Assembly: GCA_015233365.1 (NCBI GenBank)
Contig: JADFXU010000014.1
Coordinates: forward strand, 1 to 51,263
DNA length: 51,263 nt
Origin: Nitrospirota bacterium
GTDB taxonomy: Bacteria; Nitrospirota; Thermodesulfovibrionia; Thermodesulfovibrionales; Dissulfurispiraceae
Reading direction: 5' to 3'
The notes under the pieces are model-generated. The model worked only from the letters and a program-made list of their open reading frames with translations, was not told the DNA's origin and made no database searches. The position numbers and the translations under genes are program-made. The stretch's first letter is position 1. Each line of letters starts with the position of its first letter. Below, one piece after another: positions 18,814-28,449 of this stretch.

Positions 18814-19062
18814 ATGGTGCGAAAAACAAAATACCCGCAAAAATTAACAACAATTTCGAGAGCGGCGGTTGAGATGGGTTTTATAATCTTTCTCTTTTAT
18901 GCCAATCTTTTGATGGGAGAATTTACTCATGTCAACGGACAGGGAAAGACCTTAGTTTTTGCCGTTAAAAACATTATTACAGCTACTAACTTTTCAATTG
19001 CTATCATTGCTTCACTGATTGGTTATTTGGTTTTTGAATATCTTCGAAAGAGACTTTCTTGA
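18814..19062 (+). CDS. Small two-helix membrane protein, possibly shortened by an in-frame stop
   Basis: An 82-residue reading frame with two hydrophobic segments (AAVEMGFIIFLFYANLLMG and FSIAIIASLIGYLVFEYL) and a basic C-terminus. I do not recognise the family. The frame continues without break after its TGA for another 38 codons that encode a further hydrophobic helix, so the natural protein may be about 120 residues with three helices. No Shine-Dalgarno is visible; a TATAAT box just upstream suggests leaderless expression. Confidence 0.5.
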   Translation: MVRKTKYPQKLTTISRAAVEMGFIIFLFYANLLMGEFTHVNGQGKTLVFAVKNIITATNFSIAIIASLIGYLVFEYLRKRLS

Positions 19063-19179
19063 TGCAGACTTCATACGGGCGGGCTCATATCCTCTGTCGT
19101 CTTTATCGCCATCCTCATGACAATCACCACAACAGAATGGCTTGTAAAAGAACTGGGGCTGCTTGAAGAGAGTCAGTGA
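19063..19179 (+). pseudogene. In-frame continuation of the small membrane protein after TGA
   Basis: In the same frame as the preceding 82-codon ORF, the codons after TGA (19060-19062) read GGLISSVVFIAILMTITTTE and then a charged tail ending in ESQ and TGA. This looks like a real C-terminal helix. A CGA-to-TGA or similar nonsense change is the simplest account. No SECIS-like hairpin follows the TGA, so selenocysteine is unlikely. Confidence 0.4.
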
Positions 19180-19235
19180 GGTGATATAAGATAGTTATGG
19201 AGTGAACACAGCCTTGCTGAAGGAGACGCTGTAAA

Positions 19236-20222
19236 ATGAGATACGGATGGATTCCGGCCATCATTCTGCTGACTCTGAGTTCCTTAGCTTTAGTGTGGGC
19301 TGCAGGTGAAATTCGTATCGAAGAATGGGCTGTCCATACCCCCCGCTCTTTACCGCACGATACCGCAGTTGCGCCTGACGGCGCCCTTTGGTATACGGGA
19401 ATAGAATCCAACACCATAGGCACGCTCGATCCCGCTACAGGACAAATTAAGGAATACCATTTAAAAATAGCCAACTCCGGACCGCATGGACTGGTGATCG
19501 ATAAGGAAGGCAATATCTGGTTCACGGCAAATTACAAGGGATATATCGGCAAACTGGAACCCCAAACCGGCGCTATCACTGAATTCCGGATGCCTGACCC
19601 ATCGGCAAGAGATCCCCATTCAATTGTTTTCGATAAAAAAGGAGCTATCTGGTTTACGGTGCAGGACGGCAATTTCATTGGCAGGCTTGATCCGCCAAGC
19701 CGGAGAATTACGTTAATCCAATTGCCTGCGCCTCATTCGAGACCTTACGGTATTGCAGTGAACTCACAGGGCATTCCTTTTTTTTGCGAGTTCGGAAAAA
19801 ACAGGCTGGGGAGCATCGATCCTGCCACTCTGAAAATAACCGAATATTTGTTGCCGAAAGACTCAAGGCCCAGAAGACTCGCAATCACGTCTGACGACCT
19901 GGTATATTTCACCGACTTTACACGCGGATATCTTGGGCGCTTTGATATTCGAAACGGCAAAGTCGAAGAGTGGCCTTCACCCGGAGGACGCGGGTCGAAA
20001 CCATACGGGATAGCGGCAACTCCGGACGGAACAATATGGTATAGCGAATCGGGTCTAAACCCGAACACAATCGTGAGATTCGATCCGAAAATACTTAGCT
20101 TCAAGACCTGGCAAGTGCCGTCAGGCGGCAAGGTAATACGCAATATGGCGGTCACACCAAAAGGCGACTTATTTTTTGCTTCCAGCGGCGCTAACAAGGT
20201 CGGGATAGTCAGTGTCGAATAA
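19236..20222 (+). CDS. Vgb-like (virginiamycin B lyase fold) seven-bladed beta-propeller, exported
   Basis: A 328-residue protein with signal peptide (residues 1-24). It has repeated blades of the form G-x-I-W-F/Y-T ... G-x-I-x-x-L/F-D-P (for example PDGALWYTGIESNTIGTLDP, EGNIWFTANYKGYIGKLEP, KGAIWFTVQDGNFIGRLDP). This is the streptogramin-lyase-like propeller family, whose members mostly have unknown functions in environmental bacteria, so antibiotic lyase activity should not be assumed. AAGGAGACGCT precedes the ATG. It stands between the nitrogen operons without an obvious link. Confidence 0.82.
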   Translation: MRYGWIPAIILLTLSSLALVWAAGEIRIEEWAVHTPRSLPHDTAVAPDGALWYTGIESNTIGTLDPATGQIKEYHLKIANSGPHGLVIDKEGNIWFTANYKGYIGKLEPQTGAITEFRMPDPSARDPHSIVFDKKGAIWFTVQDGNFIGRLDPPSRRITLIQLPAPHSRPYGIAVNSQGIPFFCEFGKNRLGSIDPATLKITEYLLPKDSRPRRLAITSDDLVYFTDFTRGYLGRFDIRNGKVEEWPSPGGRGSKPYGIAATPDGTIWYSESGLNPNTIVRFDPKILSFKTWQVPSGGKVIRNMAVTPKGDLFFASSGANKVGIVSVE

Positions 20223-20244
20223 TTCCAGGTAATCAGGAGGTTTT

Positions 20245-20688
20245 ATGACCAAAATAATAGCAGTAGTTGATTTGGGCCATTTTAAAGCATACAGGGTTTC
20301 GAAAAATCCTAATGAGAGCGCCAGGGTGGATTTGTTGGACAGTTACGATATCCTTGACACTCACGGCAAATGCACGGACAAATATACCGATGCTGAAGGA
20401 AGCTTTTGCAGGGGCGAGGGAAAGGCCGGGGTAGCTACCGGCTCAGGAGAACCCCACAACCTCGGGATCGAGATAGAAAAAAGAGTCATAATGCGAATAG
20501 CTAAAGATATCAATACACTTGTCGCAAAAGAAGGCTATCCCAAATGGTATTTGGCCGCAGGGGAGAGAATAAACAACCAAATCGTTGAAAACCTGGACCC
20601 TTCAATTAAGGCCAAACTCGATAAAAACGTCAGGTCCGATCTGACAAAGACTGATAAGTCTGAAATACTGAACCATTTTGAAAAATAA
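20245..20688 (+). CDS. Host-attachment-protein family (Host_attach) cytosolic protein
   Basis: A 147-residue protein opening with IIAVVDLGHFKAYRV. It ends with the family pattern WYLAAGERINNQIVENLDPS and DLTKTDKSEILNHF, which matches the PF10116-type proteins annotated as required for attachment to host cells. The C-terminal half resembles a release-factor-like fold, and the annotation is historical; no attachment function can be inferred here. AGGAGG lies 5 bp before ATG. It follows the propeller gene by 22 bp, so they may be cotranscribed. Confidence 0.7.
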   Translation: MTKIIAVVDLGHFKAYRVSKNPNESARVDLLDSYDILDTHGKCTDKYTDAEGSFCRGEGKAGVATGSGEPHNLGIEIEKRVIMRIAKDINTLVAKEGYPKWYLAAGERINNQIVENLDPSIKAKLDKNVRSDLTKTDKSEILNHFEK

Positions 20689-20891
20689 AGACAGTTTCGT
20701 AAAAAGTTCATAGGCAAGGCCCGCAAATCCTGAGGAATGAGGCGTACTTTGTGTACGCCGCAGGGGGTCCCCAAAAGCCTAAGTCTTTTCGGGTGCGAGT
20801 GACGAAGGACGCAGCGCAACGCACGGGGTCCCCGGCAAGTCGCAGACTTGCTGGGGTGCAACTAGCATATGGACTTTTTACGAAACTGTCT
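20689..20891. repeat. Long palindromic element C between convergent genes
   Basis: Arms 20689-20712 and 20868-20891 (AGACAGTTTCGTAAAAAGTT...) match at 23 of 24 positions. The interior carries nested hairpins (GGGGTCCCC copies; GGCGTAC and GTACGCC). A 60-bp internal stretch recurs in the element near 37.5 kb. It fills the whole space between two convergent stop codons and could terminate both. Confidence 0.85.
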
Positions 20892-20896
20892 ATTTT

Positions 20897-21352
20897 TTAA
20901 AGGAAACCGATTCTTTTTTCGGCTATCATTTCTCTCTGCCTGACAAAAATATAGCGTTCTATATGAGACCTGTCTTTTGAGTCTATATTTTCGTACTTTA
21001 TACAAATGTTGAGGGATTGTGAATGCTCAATTGCCTCAGCCCTGATAATTTTCCCTGTCACTGTAATAGGATCAAAATGCGGATCAGTCTCTCTAAAATT
21101 TAAAGTGATCTCCACAAGCATGTTTTCACGGAAATGAAACCGGGAGAAAAACTGCAGACCACCCGCGCTGATGTCATTTGTAATGTGTTCAGCAGCTTTC
21201 CCTACTTTTTCAAACTTCTTCTCGCCCGTGATTTCATCTGTAAGTTCCTTTATCATCCGGACTTCTATTCTCATGCGTTCGCTCAGCCTGAAATACTCAC
21301 GTTTGTTTTTGACTTTTCCTCTTTTATTGAAGTCCTTGGGCTCGACTACCAT
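20897..21352 (-). CDS. PilZ-domain protein (c-di-GMP effector candidate)
   Basis: A 151-residue protein with the PilZ pattern: REYFRLSERMRIEVRM (arginine-rich start), then DISAGGLQFFS (the D/N-x-S-x-x-G motif) and a terminal helix SHIERYIFVRQREMI. c-di-GMP binding via these motifs is known for the family. The start is ATG 21352, preceded by GGAGAG; the frame extends upstream for 106 codons but that part is compositionally unlike protein. It faces the host-attachment-type gene convergently across element C. It is the only minus-strand gene in the nitrogen island. Confidence 0.85.
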   Translation of the reverse strand: MVVEPKDFNKRGKVKNKREYFRLSERMRIEVRMIKELTDEITGEKKFEKVGKAAEHITNDISAGGLQFFSRFHFRENMLVEITLNFRETDPHFDPITVTGKIIRAEAIEHSQSLNICIKYENIDSKDRSHIERYIFVRQREMIAEKRIGFL

Positions 21353-21634
21353 CAACGCTCTCCTGCAGCAACATTGCCAATCATAATTTATTATAATAAA
21401 TGATTCAGGACGGTTTTTAGAAGTTAAAAATTTGTTACGACGCAGATATTCAGGCGATGAGGGACAACTCGACCAGAGCAAACCACTTTTGGGGATCAGT
21501 AAACCATCTTTGAATCTGCATGCCTGCCCTGAAGGCCATCTTTTCCGCACTCTCTCTTCTGAATTGAGTTCCGGGCCGATTTGAAGGCTGTTCAAAAAAA
21601 TGGTTTCGGAATAAATATCCAGACACTTTTGTCG

Positions 21635-21682
21635 GAACAAAATTGTCATAACTACAAATTTGTCGCACATATAAATTTGTAG
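21635..21682 (+). promoter_or_regulatory. Three operator/enhancer palindromes before amtB2
   Basis: GGAACAAAATTGTC (about 21635-21648), CTACAAATTTGTCG (21652-21665) and ATATAAATTTGTAG (21669-21682) share ACAA-N2-TTGT. Their centres are 17 and 17 bp apart. The last ends 28 bp before the -24 box. Confidence 0.7.
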
Positions 21683-21710
21683 TTTCCTGTAAAATCAAAT
21701 GGTTATGTTT

Positions 21711-21726
21711 TGGCATGGTTCTGGCT
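21711..21726 (+). promoter_or_regulatory. Sigma-54 promoter of amtB2-glnK2
   Basis: TGGCATGGTTCTGGCT; GG and GC correctly spaced. Almost identical to the amtB3 promoter. Confidence 0.82.
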
Positions 21727-21801
21727 ACAAAAAGGTAGCTTTGGCTGATACAGTCAGGGTGTGCATATAATTGCAGTAAGAACGATGATTCGGAGGAAGT
21801 A

Positions 21802-23181
21802 ATGGAAAAAATGAGGAGCATAATATTTGTTTTATTGGTAATCATGGCGCTGCTTTCTTTCTCAGCAGGGTGGCTTTATGCTGAAGACCAGAAGCCGGCC
21901 GTTGCCGGAGCTCCGGCTGCCCAGTCGGCACCGGCACAAGCTGCTCCTTCGGCTCCTGCGCCGAATAAGATCGATACAGGAGATACGGCATGGATGATTG
22001 TAGCCACGGCATTAGTTATGCTCATGACACTGCCCGGCCTTGCCCTGTTCTACGGGGGCATGGCAAAAGGTAAAAATGTCCTGAACACTCTGGCGATGTC
22101 TTTCGCCACGTTTGCTATTGTCAGTATTCTATGGGTCCTTTATGGTTATACCTTTGCATTCGGCACCGATGTGCGAGGTATTATAGGCAGTGCTGAAAAT
22201 CTCTTTCTCTCGCACGTAGGCGTAAATAGTATCAGCGACCTGGCAAAGACAATACCCGAGTTCGTATTTGTCGCCTATCAGCTTACCTTTGCGGCGATCA
22301 CCGTTGCACTGGCCAGCGGTTCATATGTAGAACGAATGAAGTTTTCGGCCTGGGTAATGTTCTCGGTACTATGGCTCACCTTTACCTATCTCCCGATAGC
22401 CCATTGGGTTTGGGGCAACGGCTTTCTTGCGAAACTCGGCGCCCTTGACTTCGCTGGCGGTACCGTAGTTCATATCAATGCCGGTGTCGCAGGACTTGTT
22501 GGTGCGCTTATTCTCGGGAAGAGAAAAGATGCAACCTATAAACCAAACAATCTTCCTTTTGTCGTAATCGGCGCCGGACTTCTGTGGTTCGGATGGTTTG
22601 GATTTAATGCGGGGTCCGCTCTTGCAGCCAACGGCCTTGCAGGGGCCGCCTTCATGAATACCAATACTGCAACCGCGATGGCGACAGTGGCGTGGATGGT
22701 AACTGAGTGGATACATGCAGGGAAACCTACCCTCCTCGGCCTGGCGTCCGGCGCAGTTGCAGGGCTTGTCACAATTACCCCTGCGGCGGGTTTCGTGAAT
22801 ATTACGGGGTCTCTTGTCATCGGCATAGCGGCAGGAGTGATTCCATACTGTTCAGTTGCATTCCTCAAGCCGAGGCTTGGTTACGATGACGCACTCGATG
22901 CTTTCGGTGTCCATGCAGTGGGCGGCACGATTGGAGCGCTCCTTACAGGTATTCTTGCCGATCCTAAAATCAATGACGCGGGCAAGGGTCTCCTTTACGG
23001 TAATCCGGGCCAGTTCCTGACACAGCTTATTGCAGTATGCATAACAATAGCCTACACGGCGATCACTACCTTTATTATTTTCATGATTATCAAGGCCATA
23101 GTAGGTGTGAGAGTAGATATTGAGGAAGAGGTTACGGGTCTCGACGAAACCCAGCACGGCGAAAAAGCGTACAACATGTAA
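21802..23181 (+). CDS. amtB: Ammonium transporter AmtB, copy 2
   Basis: A 459-residue Amt channel. Signal-like first helix, a short Ala/Pro-rich spacer (about residues 30-55), then the core beginning [20 protein letters not shown] and [14 protein letters not shown]. Twin histidines appear in [13 protein letters not shown] and [22 protein letters not shown] lies before the ATG. It is paired with glnK2 43 bp downstream under its own sigma-54 promoter and operators. Redundancy with two other Amt genes suggests channels tuned to different ammonium ranges or partner PII proteins. Confidence 0.95.
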   Translation: MEKMRSIIFVLLVIMALLSFSAGWLYAEDQKPAVAGAPAAQSAPAQAAPSAPAPNKIDTGDTAWMIVATALVMLMTLPGLALFYGGMAKGKNVLNTLAMSFATFAIVSILWVLYGYTFAFGTDVRGIIGSAENLFLSHVGVNSISDLAKTIPEFVFVAYQLTFAAITVALASGSYVERMKFSAWVMFSVLWLTFTYLPIAHWVWGNGFLAKLGALDFAGGTVVHINAGVAGLVGALILGKRKDATYKPNNLPFVVIGAGLLWFGWFGFNAGSALAANGLAGAAFMNTNTATAMATVAWMVTEWIHAGKPTLLGLASGAVAGLVTITPAAGFVNITGSLVIGIAAGVIPYCSVAFLKPRLGYDDALDAFGVHAVGGTIGALLTGILADPKINDAGKGLLYGNPGQFLTQLIAVCITIAYTAITTFIIFMIIKAIVGVRVDIEEEVTGLDETQHGEKAYNM

Positions 23182-23562
<381 letters not shown>

Positions 23563-23586
23563 GTACTTCAGTACTGAAGTATTTGA
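23563..23586 (+). repeat. Short palindrome after glnK2, like joined ends of element B
   Basis: AAGTACTTCAGTACTGAAGTATT pairs with itself over about 10 bp and is followed by TTTGATTTT. It may be a weak terminator. Its arms equal the outermost 10 bases of element B. Confidence 0.5.
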
Positions 23587-23591
23587 TTTTC

Positions 23592-23622
23592 CTACATTTT
23601 TGTCGAAGCTACAATTTTGTAG
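23592..23622 (+). promoter_or_regulatory. Tandem operator/enhancer palindromes before amtB3
   Basis: CTACATTTTTGTCG (23592-23605) and the perfect CTACAATTTTGTAG (23609-23622), centres 17 bp apart, lying 126 bp before the -24 box. Confidence 0.7.
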
Positions 23623-23663
23623 GAATTGAGCTATGACTTTGTTTTGAAATATTAAAAGCCCTC

Positions 23664-23720
23664 AAGCCCCATTAAAACCCTACAAAAATGTAGGATTTTA
23701 ATGGGGCTTGTTTTATTTTT
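23664..23720 (+). terminator. Strong terminator between glnK2 and amtB3
   Basis: AAGCCCCATTAAAACCCTACA (23664-23684) pairs with 23689-23709 at 20 of 21 positions over an AAAA loop, then a T-rich tail to 23720. It sits between the amtB3 operators and promoter. Confidence 0.88.
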
Positions 23721-23747
23721 AGCCTTTACTATCAATGAGTTAACAGG

Positions 23748-23763
23748 TGGCATGGTTCTGGCA
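23748..23763 (+). promoter_or_regulatory. Sigma-54 promoter of amtB3
   Basis: TGGCATGGTTCTGGCA; GG and GC correctly spaced; 15 of 16 bases equal the amtB2 promoter. Confidence 0.82.
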
Positions 23764-23815
23764 AGTTAAACAGGTTTGAAATCAGTGCATTATTGCCTGT
23801 AAAGGAGCCATATCC

Positions 23816-25123
23816 ATGAAGATTAGAACTTTTATTCCTTATTTATCAATTAGTTTACTGTTTCCTGTTAATGCGTTCGCCCAAACTGCTGGTAGCCCCT
23901 CCAAAATAGATAGCGGGGACACCGCTTTTCTTCTCTTGTCAGCGGCTCTTGTAATGCTTATGACGCCTGGTCTGGCGCTTTTCTACGGCGGCATGGTCAG
24001 AAGGAAGAATGTACTGGGCACGGTAATGCAAAGCTTTGTTGCAATTGCAATCGTCAGCATACAGTGGATATTATTTGGCTACAGTCTCGCCTTTGGGCCG
24101 GATATACATGGAATAATCGGGAACCTTGACTGGATAGGGTTAAACCGCGTTGGAGTTACACCCAACCCTGATTATGCAGCAACAGTACCGCACATTGCAT
24201 TTATGATCTACCAGGCCATGTTCGCCGTCATTACGCCGGCCCTGATTTGTGGAGCGTTTGCCGAGCGGATGAAATTTTCGACCTTTCTTGTTTTCACTAT
24301 TATGTGGTCGACGTTAGTCTACGATCCGGTCTGCCATTGGATATGGGCCAGCGGCGGCTGGCTAAGGAACATGGGCGCTCTCGATTTTGCTGGAGGCATG
24401 GTAGTGCACATCACGTCAGGCATATCCGCGCTGGCAGCTGCGCTCATTATCGGTAAAAGAAAGGGACATGCCCATGACTTCACCCCTCACAACTTGCCTA
24501 TGACTGTCCTCGGCGCCGGGCTATTATGGTTCGGATGGTTCGGGTTTAATGCCGGAAGCGCCCTTTCCTCCGGCGCACTGAGCGCCATGACCTTCGCAGT
24601 TACCCACATATCGGCTGTGGGGGCCACGCTGATCTGGGTGGTTATAGAGTGGATTCACAGGGGCAAGCCCACCATGTTCGGAGCAGCTACCGGCTCGATA
24701 GCAGGGCTCGCGACAATCACCCCTGCGTCAGGATTTGTCGGACCTATGCCGGGTTTGATTATCGGATTATGTGCGGGTGCAGTTTGCTACCTGGCGCTGA
24801 ATATGAAGACCAGACTCGGTTACGATGACTCGCTCGACGCCTTTGGGGTGCACGGAATCGGCGGCATCCTCGGCACGCTCGCTACCGGACTTTTCGCTCA
24901 AAAACTCATCAACCCGGCTGGGGCCGACGGACTGTTTTTTGGCAATTCGGGGACATTTCTCACACAGCTTATCAGCGTAGCAGTAACAATCGTCTACTCG
25001 TTCTGCATTACCGCCATAATCCTCAAGGTTCTGGATAAGCTTATGGGGTTAAGGGTCGATGACGAATCAGAGACACTCGGCCTTGATTTGTCCCAGCACG
25101 GTGAGAGCGGATACACATTGTAA
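23816..25123 (+). CDS. amtB: Ammonium transporter AmtB, copy 3
   Basis: A 435-residue Amt channel with a cleavable-type signal peptide (ending near AFAQT) and no Ala/Pro spacer. It is thus the most typical of the three. Core starts KIDSGDTAFLLLSAALVMLM. Twin histidines in VVHITSGISALAA and FGVHGIGGILGTL. AAAGGAG precedes ATG 23816. It has its own promoter and is insulated from glnK2 by a strong terminator. Its natural PII partner may be glnK3, 960 bp downstream beyond the amidotransferase gene. Confidence 0.95.
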   Translation: MKIRTFIPYLSISLLFPVNAFAQTAGSPSKIDSGDTAFLLLSAALVMLMTPGLALFYGGMVRRKNVLGTVMQSFVAIAIVSIQWILFGYSLAFGPDIHGIIGNLDWIGLNRVGVTPNPDYAATVPHIAFMIYQAMFAVITPALICGAFAERMKFSTFLVFTIMWSTLVYDPVCHWIWASGGWLRNMGALDFAGGMVVHITSGISALAAALIIGKRKGHAHDFTPHNLPMTVLGAGLLWFGWFGFNAGSALSSGALSAMTFAVTHISAVGATLIWVVIEWIHRGKPTMFGAATGSIAGLATITPASGFVGPMPGLIIGLCAGAVCYLALNMKTRLGYDDSLDAFGVHGIGGILGTLATGLFAQKLINPAGADGLFFGNSGTFLTQLISVAVTIVYSFCITAIILKVLDKLMGLRVDDESETLGLDLSQHGESGYTL

Positions 25124-25169
25124 GGACATGCCCGCGAGTAATCCGTGCCCATGTCCCATATCTTGGTCT

Positions 25170-25212
25170 ATTGCCTAAAATATAGGCAGCAACTGCCTGT
25201 ATTTTAGGCAAT
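25170..25212. terminator. Near-perfect 20-bp hairpin after amtB3
   Basis: Arms 25170-25189 and 25193-25212 (ATTGCCTAAAATATAGGCAG and its complement) pair fully if one U-G is allowed, over a CAA loop. There is no T tract on the plus strand, so it could be a transcript end or stabiliser, or a DNA-level operator for the promoter 50 bp on. Confidence 0.6.
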
Positions 25213-25262
25213 TAATGATAATACGGATAGGTTAATTCCTTGTTTCTTAACCATTGCTATTC

Positions 25263-25278
25263 TGGCATATCACTTGCT
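25263..25278 (+). promoter_or_regulatory. Sigma-54 promoter of the amidotransferase-glnK3-glnA genes
   Basis: TGGCATATCACTTGCT, with perfect TTGCT and spacing. The expected transcription start is only a few bases before ATG 25293. No CTACAA/TTGTMG palindrome was found upstream. Confidence 0.72.
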
Positions 25279-25292
25279 ATTATACTGTTCAT

Positions 25293-25982
25293 ATGCCTGT
25301 CCTGATTTGTAAAAATATAGAAAATGAAGGCCCCGGCACTATTGAGGATTTTCTCGAAGCCAAGGGTATATCCTATACTGTTTTGGAGATGTCGGGGACA
25401 GGAGATATGCCCGGTTCTTCCGATTTCGATACGCTTCTCATGATGGGCGGTCCGATGAGCGTCAACGAGGACGACATATATCCCTATATCAAAAAAGAAG
25501 AAATGCTTGTCAGGGATTTTATTTCCAACGGCAAACGCGTTCTCGGGGTATGCCTTGGAGCGCAGATAATGGCAAAAGCGCTCGGATCAAGGGTGTACAA
25601 GGGCGCTAAACAGGAAATAGGATGGTATGATATAGATATTGCCGATGAAGGTTTGAAGGACAACCGCATATTGCGCCTTGCCACACATCCCCGGGCCGGA
25701 GACATTTCCAGTAAATTCAAAGTGTTCCACTGGCACGGCGAAACGTTCGATATCCCTGACGGAGCTGTCAGGCTTGCAAGCTCGGCACTTTATCCGAATC
25801 AGGCATTCAGGTACGGCGCTGACGCATACGCATTCCAGTTCCATATTGAAGTGAAAAAGAGTATGATATACGAGTGGCTCAGGAATGAGGCTATCGACCT
25901 CGCCAAAATAAAAGCTGAGACGGAAGATCTCTATGATGTCTATACTGCCAGGGCGCATAGCTTTTACGAAGTCTTCTTTTAA
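25293..25982 (+). CDS. Class-I glutamine amidotransferase (GATase1, GMP-synthase-like)
   Basis: A 229-residue stand-alone glutaminase-type domain: nucleophile Cys in LGVCLGAQIMAKALG and His-Glu in FQFHIEV. The opening MPVLICKNIENEGPGTIEDF is typical of this group. It would release ammonia from glutamine for an unknown synthetase or transferase. ATG 25293 is chosen because the 13 codons before it overlap the sigma-54 promoter; the mRNA would then be almost leaderless, with no Shine-Dalgarno. It comes before glnK3 and glnA, so it belongs to the nitrogen circuit, but its acceptor partner is not visible. Confidence 0.82.
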   Translation: MPVLICKNIENEGPGTIEDFLEAKGISYTVLEMSGTGDMPGSSDFDTLLMMGGPMSVNEDDIYPYIKKEEMLVRDFISNGKRVLGVCLGAQIMAKALGSRVYKGAKQEIGWYDIDIADEGLKDNRILRLATHPRAGDISSKFKVFHWHGETFDIPDGAVRLASSALYPNQAFRYGADAYAFQFHIEVKKSMIYEWLRNEAIDLAKIKAETEDLYDVYTARAHSFYEVFF

Positions 25983-26082
25983 AAGACCATTTATGAGTAA
26001 AAAACAATAAACAGGAAACAATTTTATAGCAGCGTATTTGAAACCCATTACGTATCACACATTACGGCCTTTGAGGAGGTGA

Positions 26083-26424
<342 letters not shown>

Positions 26425-26499
26425 AACCGCAATCCGCAATTTGTGCCTTTTTTTACGCATTTACGCATAGCACATAACGAATTTATAAAAGGAGGAAGC

Positions 26500-27912
26500 A
26501 TGACACCGAAAGATGTACTCACTATGGCCCAGGAAAACAAGGTAGTGATGGTGGATTTCAAGTTCCTTGATTATCCTGGAATATGGCAGCATTTTGCAGC
26601 ACCTGTCAGTGAATTAAAAGAGGAGGTATTCGAAGAAGGCCTCGGATTTGACGGCTCTTCAATCAGGGGATGGCAGGCCATTCATACCTCTGATATGTTG
26701 GTCGTTCCTGATCCTTCGACAGCCATTATGGATCCGTTTACAGAGCGCCCGATGCTGAGCCTGATCTGTAATATTGTCGACCCGATCACAAAAGAATTTT
26801 ACACAAGGGACCCGCGTTACATAGCTCAGAAGGCCGAGGCATATCTTAAATCCACAGGAATAGGTGATACGGCCTATTTCGGTCCCGAAGCAGAGTTTTT
26901 TATCTTCGACGATATAATGTTTGACCAGAATTCCCACAGCGGCTATTATTTCCTCGACTCTGTTGAGGGCATCTGGAATTCGGGCCGTGATGAGAGGCCC
27001 AACCTCGGTTACAAACCGAGACATAAAGAAGGGTATTTCCCCGTGCCTCCGACAGACAGTCAGGAAGATTTAAGGACTGAAATGGTTGTCGAGATGCAGA
27101 GATGCGGCATCTATGTCGAAAAGGAGCATCATGAGGTTGCAACCGCCGGCCAGGCAGAAATAGATATGAGATTTGAGTCCCTGGTCAAGATGGCGGACAG
27201 CTTGATGCTTTTCAAATACATAATCAAGAATGTTGCGAAAAGACATGGCAAAACCGTGACCTTCATGCCTAAACCTATATTCGGCGACAACGGCTCCGGA
27301 ATGCACACGCACCAGAGCATATGGAAGGGTGGCAAGCCCATATTTGCGGGCAACGGCTATGCGGGTCTGAGCGAAACTGCCCTTTATTACATCGGCGGTA
27401 TCCTGAAGCACGCAAAGTCCCTTGCGGCCCTGACCAACCCGACGACTAATTCCTATAAGAGACTCACTCCGGGCTTTGAAGCCCCGGTCAATCTTGCCTA
27501 CTCGGCAAGAAACCGGTCCGCTGGAGTCAGGATACCGACTTACTCTGCCAGCCCGAAGGCGAAAAGGGCCGAAGTAAGATTCCCTGATCCATCATGCAAT
27601 CCTTATCTGGCCTTTGCCGCAATGCTGATGGCGGGACTCGATGGTATCGAGAACAAGATCCATCCGGGTGAACCGCTTGATAAAGACATCTACGAGCTTG
27701 GCCCTGAAGAGCTGGCATCAGTGCCGACAATGCCGGGCAGCCTTGATGAGGCGATCAGTCACCTCGAAGAGGACCATGACTACCTGATGAAAGGGAATGT
27801 CTTCACAGACGATGCTATCGAGACATGGATCAGTTACAAAAGGACGAAGGAAATCGATCAGTTGAGGTTGAGACCTCATCCGTATGAGTTTTTCCTGTAC
27901 TACGATATATAA
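26500..27912 (+). CDS. glnA: Glutamine synthetase type I
   Basis: A 470-residue GSI, the usual length, making glutamine from glutamate, ammonia and ATP. Landmarks: [12 protein letters not shown], metal-binding EAEFF and EID segments, ATP-binding [14 protein letters not shown], glutamate-binding NRSAGVRIP and [26 protein letters not shown] near residue 395 is the adenylylation-site Tyr of the GSI-beta class, matching the presence of glnE in this window. ATG 26500 is preferred because AAAGGAGGAA is just upstream; 19 extra codons before it belong to the leader. A terminator follows. Confidence 0.97.
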   Translation: MTPKDVLTMAQENKVVMVDFKFLDYPGIWQHFAAPVSELKEEVFEEGLGFDGSSIRGWQAIHTSDMLVVPDPSTAIMDPFTERPMLSLICNIVDPITKEFYTRDPRYIAQKAEAYLKSTGIGDTAYFGPEAEFFIFDDIMFDQNSHSGYYFLDSVEGIWNSGRDERPNLGYKPRHKEGYFPVPPTDSQEDLRTEMVVEMQRCGIYVEKEHHEVATAGQAEIDMRFESLVKMADSLMLFKYIIKNVAKRHGKTVTFMPKPIFGDNGSGMHTHQSIWKGGKPIFAGNGYAGLSETALYYIGGILKHAKSLAALTNPTTNSYKRLTPGFEAPVNLAYSARNRSAGVRIPTYSASPKAKRAEVRFPDPSCNPYLAFAAMLMAGLDGIENKIHPGEPLDKDIYELGPEELASVPTMPGSLDEAISHLEEDHDYLMKGNVFTDDAIETWISYKRTKEIDQLRLRPHPYEFFLYYDI

Positions 27913-27931
27913 AATACAGTCCATGGATGAA

Positions 27932-27964
27932 GAAAGGGGGGCCAGATCGGGTCCCCCTTTTTTA
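27932..27964 (+). terminator. Rho-independent terminator after glnA
   Basis: GGGGGGCC-AGATC-GGGTCCCCC stem followed by seven or more T. Confidence 0.87.
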
Positions 27965-28045
27965 TTTCCGGTTGACATTTAATTGTTCCGGGGTTATTAA
28001 ATAAGTAGGAAAGTCAATTTAATTCTTTATGGAATGGAGGCAACC

Positions 28046-28234
28046 ATGGCAATGTGGAAATGCAACAAATGCGGCAATACAATAGATACAAACATCCCTC
28101 CGGATACATGCCCCTCGTGCAAAGAGAACTGTGAATACGTGAACGTCACTTGTTACATACCTGAGTGCGGAGGACCCGCATCCGGAAATATCAATCCTGA
28201 TGTATTCGAAAAAAGTACTGATCCCGACGAATGA
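28046..28234 (+). CDS. Rubredoxin-like small zinc/iron protein
   Basis: A 62-residue protein with two CxxC knuckles (MWKCNKCGNTIDTNIPPD and CPSCKENC) plus two further Cys in CYIPECGGP. It resembles the rubredoxin-like domain at the end of rubrerythrins, but the second knuckle is followed by an extra Cys-containing tail that I do not recognise. GGAGG is 5 bp before ATG 28046. Monocistronic, as glnA ends with a terminator. Electron transfer or metal binding is likely; the partner is unknown. Confidence 0.78.
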   Translation: MAMWKCNKCGNTIDTNIPPDTCPSCKENCEYVNVTCYIPECGGPASGNINPDVFEKSTDPDE

Positions 28235-28449
28235 GCCTCTCCATCTGAAGGACCAAACAGCACCGAAAACTCTTCCCATAAGTCAAAAAGTCGGGCGGCG
28301 CGATGATGGTGAATTCCGGAAGTTCTACGGCTGAACAAACTCGATAAGCTTTTGGCCATTGGACTATTTATGTTATTATTCCCGGATGAATTTTATTGAA
28401 CTAATTGAGGAGTAGTTAGCGGCCTTAGAGAGCAGTTGCCGGAGGCCGC

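Noticed and set aside
21353-21670. N-terminal extension of the PilZ protein
   Set aside because: It covers the amtB2 operator region and is not protein-like in composition; ATG 21352 has a ribosome binding site.
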